From contig NZ_LT629772.1 in the NCBI RefSeq assembly GCF_900105385.1, forward strand, positions 2,108,001 to 2,172,000: 64,000 nucleotides of DNA, written 5' to 3'. Below are positions 63,353 to 64,000 of this stretch, piece after piece (within the stretch, counting starts at the first letter, position 1; every line of letters begins with the position of its first letter). Both the position numbers and the translations under genes were made by a program. The notes under the pieces are model-generated. The model did no database searches and had not been told where the DNA came from. It saw only the letters and a list, made by a program, of their open reading frames with translations. Source of the stretch: Microlunatus soli. GTDB taxonomy: Bacteria > Actinomycetota > Actinomycetes > Propionibacteriales > Propionibacteriaceae.

Positions 63353-64000
63353 ATGTCCACCTCAGCCGAGTCCACGATCAACGCCTACAACGACAGCTGC
63401 CCCGTCGTCGACTCCGATCTGACCGTGATCAATGCGGTGATCATCGACGGGCTCGGCAACGAGCCGATCCGCGGCGGCGTCCGGATCCGGGACGGGCGGA
63501 TCGTCGAGGTCGGGCCGGATGTGTCGGGCGGGTCGACATCAACAGGTTCCTCGGGTGCCGCCGGCGGTCCGGTGCTGGACGCGGCGGGCGGCAGTGTTCT
63601 TCCGGGCTTGATCGACGCGCACTGTCACGCGTTCGCGACCTATCTGACCGGCAGCGCAGGCATCCCGCTGACCTATGTCGGCATCCACGGCTCACGACGG
63701 TTGACCGCAGCGCTGCGTCGCGGCTTCACCACCGTACGAGATCCGGCCGGCGGCGATCCGGCGTTCGCCCGGGCCGGCCGGGAGGGCCTGTTCGCCGCAC
63801 CGCGCTACCTCTACACCGGCGAACCGCTGAGTCAGACCGGAGGTCATGGCGACCCACGCCCGCCGGAGAGCTCTGCGTGTTTGCACACCTCGGAGGTCGT
63901 CGACGGCGTCGACGCCGTCCGGACTGCTGCCCGGGAGCGCTTCCGGCAGGGTGCGCACGCGATCAAGATCATGACCTCCGGTGGGGTGATCTCGCCGTCC
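63353..64000 (+). CDS. Amidohydrolase (imidazolonepropionase/prolidase-like), cut by window edge
   Basis: The first 216 residues from ATG 63353. Begins with the small beta-sandwich common to amidohydrolases (TVINAVIIDGLGNEPIRGG, VRIRDGRIVEVGPD), then the metal-binding strand GLIDAHCHAFATY (H-x-H) and FTTVRDPAGGDP. AHAIKIMTSGGVISPS contains the carboxylated-lysine region of the family (KIM). The other His and Asp ligands are past the right end. Imidazolonepropionase-like/Xaa-Pro-dipeptidase amidohydrolases fit this order. Confidence 0.88.
   Translation, partial: MSTSAESTINAYNDSCPVVDSDLTVINAVIIDGLGNEPIRGGVRIRDGRIVEVGPDVSGGSTSTGSSGAAGGPVLDAAGGSVLPGLIDAHCHAFATYLTGSAGIPLTYVGIHGSRRLTAALRRGFTTVRDPAGGDPAFARAGREGLFAAPRYLYTGEPLSQTGGHGDPRPPESSACLHTSEVVDGVDAVRTAARERFRQGAHAIKIMTSGGVISPS

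Overview
The window is high-GC, gene-dense actinobacterial DNA with short intergenic gaps, many GTG starts, ATGA/GTGA stop-start overlaps, an actinobacterial short MutY, DisA, RadA and MmyB-type regulators. Gene content and the abundance of TGATCA-rich spacers look to me like a soil-type Propionibacteriaceae (Microlunatus-like) chromosome, but that placement is an impression, not a test.

Region 1 (1-17.6 kb) is mostly core or ordinary accessory genome. It has the 3' truncated asd gene, a CPBP membrane protein, a transglutaminase-fold protein, proline dehydrogenase with a sugar-phosphate isomerase-like gene, a cysteine-rich conserved protein, a glyoxalase-fold protein, a HisC-type aminotransferase, an orphan Tat lipoprotein solute-binding protein, an AraC regulator, an NAD-dependent epimerase and radA. 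These are followed by a Zn-alcohol-dehydrogenase pseudogene carrying a 159-bp MITE, then a Bcr/CflA-type MFS pump divergent from an MmyB-like regulator.

Region 2 (17.6-25.9 kb) is a low-density accessory segment. It holds a TGATCA repeat cluster, a secreted RTX-like repeat protein, three small secreted or membrane proteins, an IS30-family element with recognisable ends, an orphan solute-binding lipoprotein, a perfect 20-bp palindrome in an 800-bp gap, and a secreted SH3-like protein.

Region 3 (25.9-42 kb) holds information-processing genes: a DEAD-box helicase with an unusual leader, proS, disA with an HNH nuclease gene 12 bp downstream, and mutY. Between helicase and proS lies an SDR plus MmyB-regulator pair flanked by ~70-bp direct repeats. 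Aldo/keto reductase, nitronate monooxygenase, DoxX, a methyltransferase-like gene ending in a 39-bp-arm perfect inverted repeat, two APH-fold kinases, a HIT protein and remnants of a GNAT and a TetR gene follow.

Region 4 (42.1-58.6 kb) is the most coherent system. A leftward operon encodes an oligopeptide-type ABC importer (binding protein, two permeases, two ATPases) followed by an S10 serine carboxypeptidase and a DUF885 metallopeptidase. Beside it is a rightward unit: GntR regulator, three-subunit D-hydroxyproline-dehydrogenase-like oxidoreductase, dihydrodipicolinate-synthase-family deaminase, proline-racemase-family epimerase and an APC permease. Together they read as import and hydrolysis of (hydroxy)proline-containing peptides joined to trans-4-hydroxy-L-proline catabolism as far as alpha-ketoglutarate semialdehyde; the final aldehyde dehydrogenase is not in the window.

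Region 5 (58.6-64 kb) holds a PEBP-family protein, an EamA exporter, an AraC regulator divergent from an SDR, an M24-fold protein lacking its usual metal ligands, a 165-bp inverted-repeat element, and the start of an amidohydrolase cut by the window end. No tRNA, rRNA or CRISPR array was seen.
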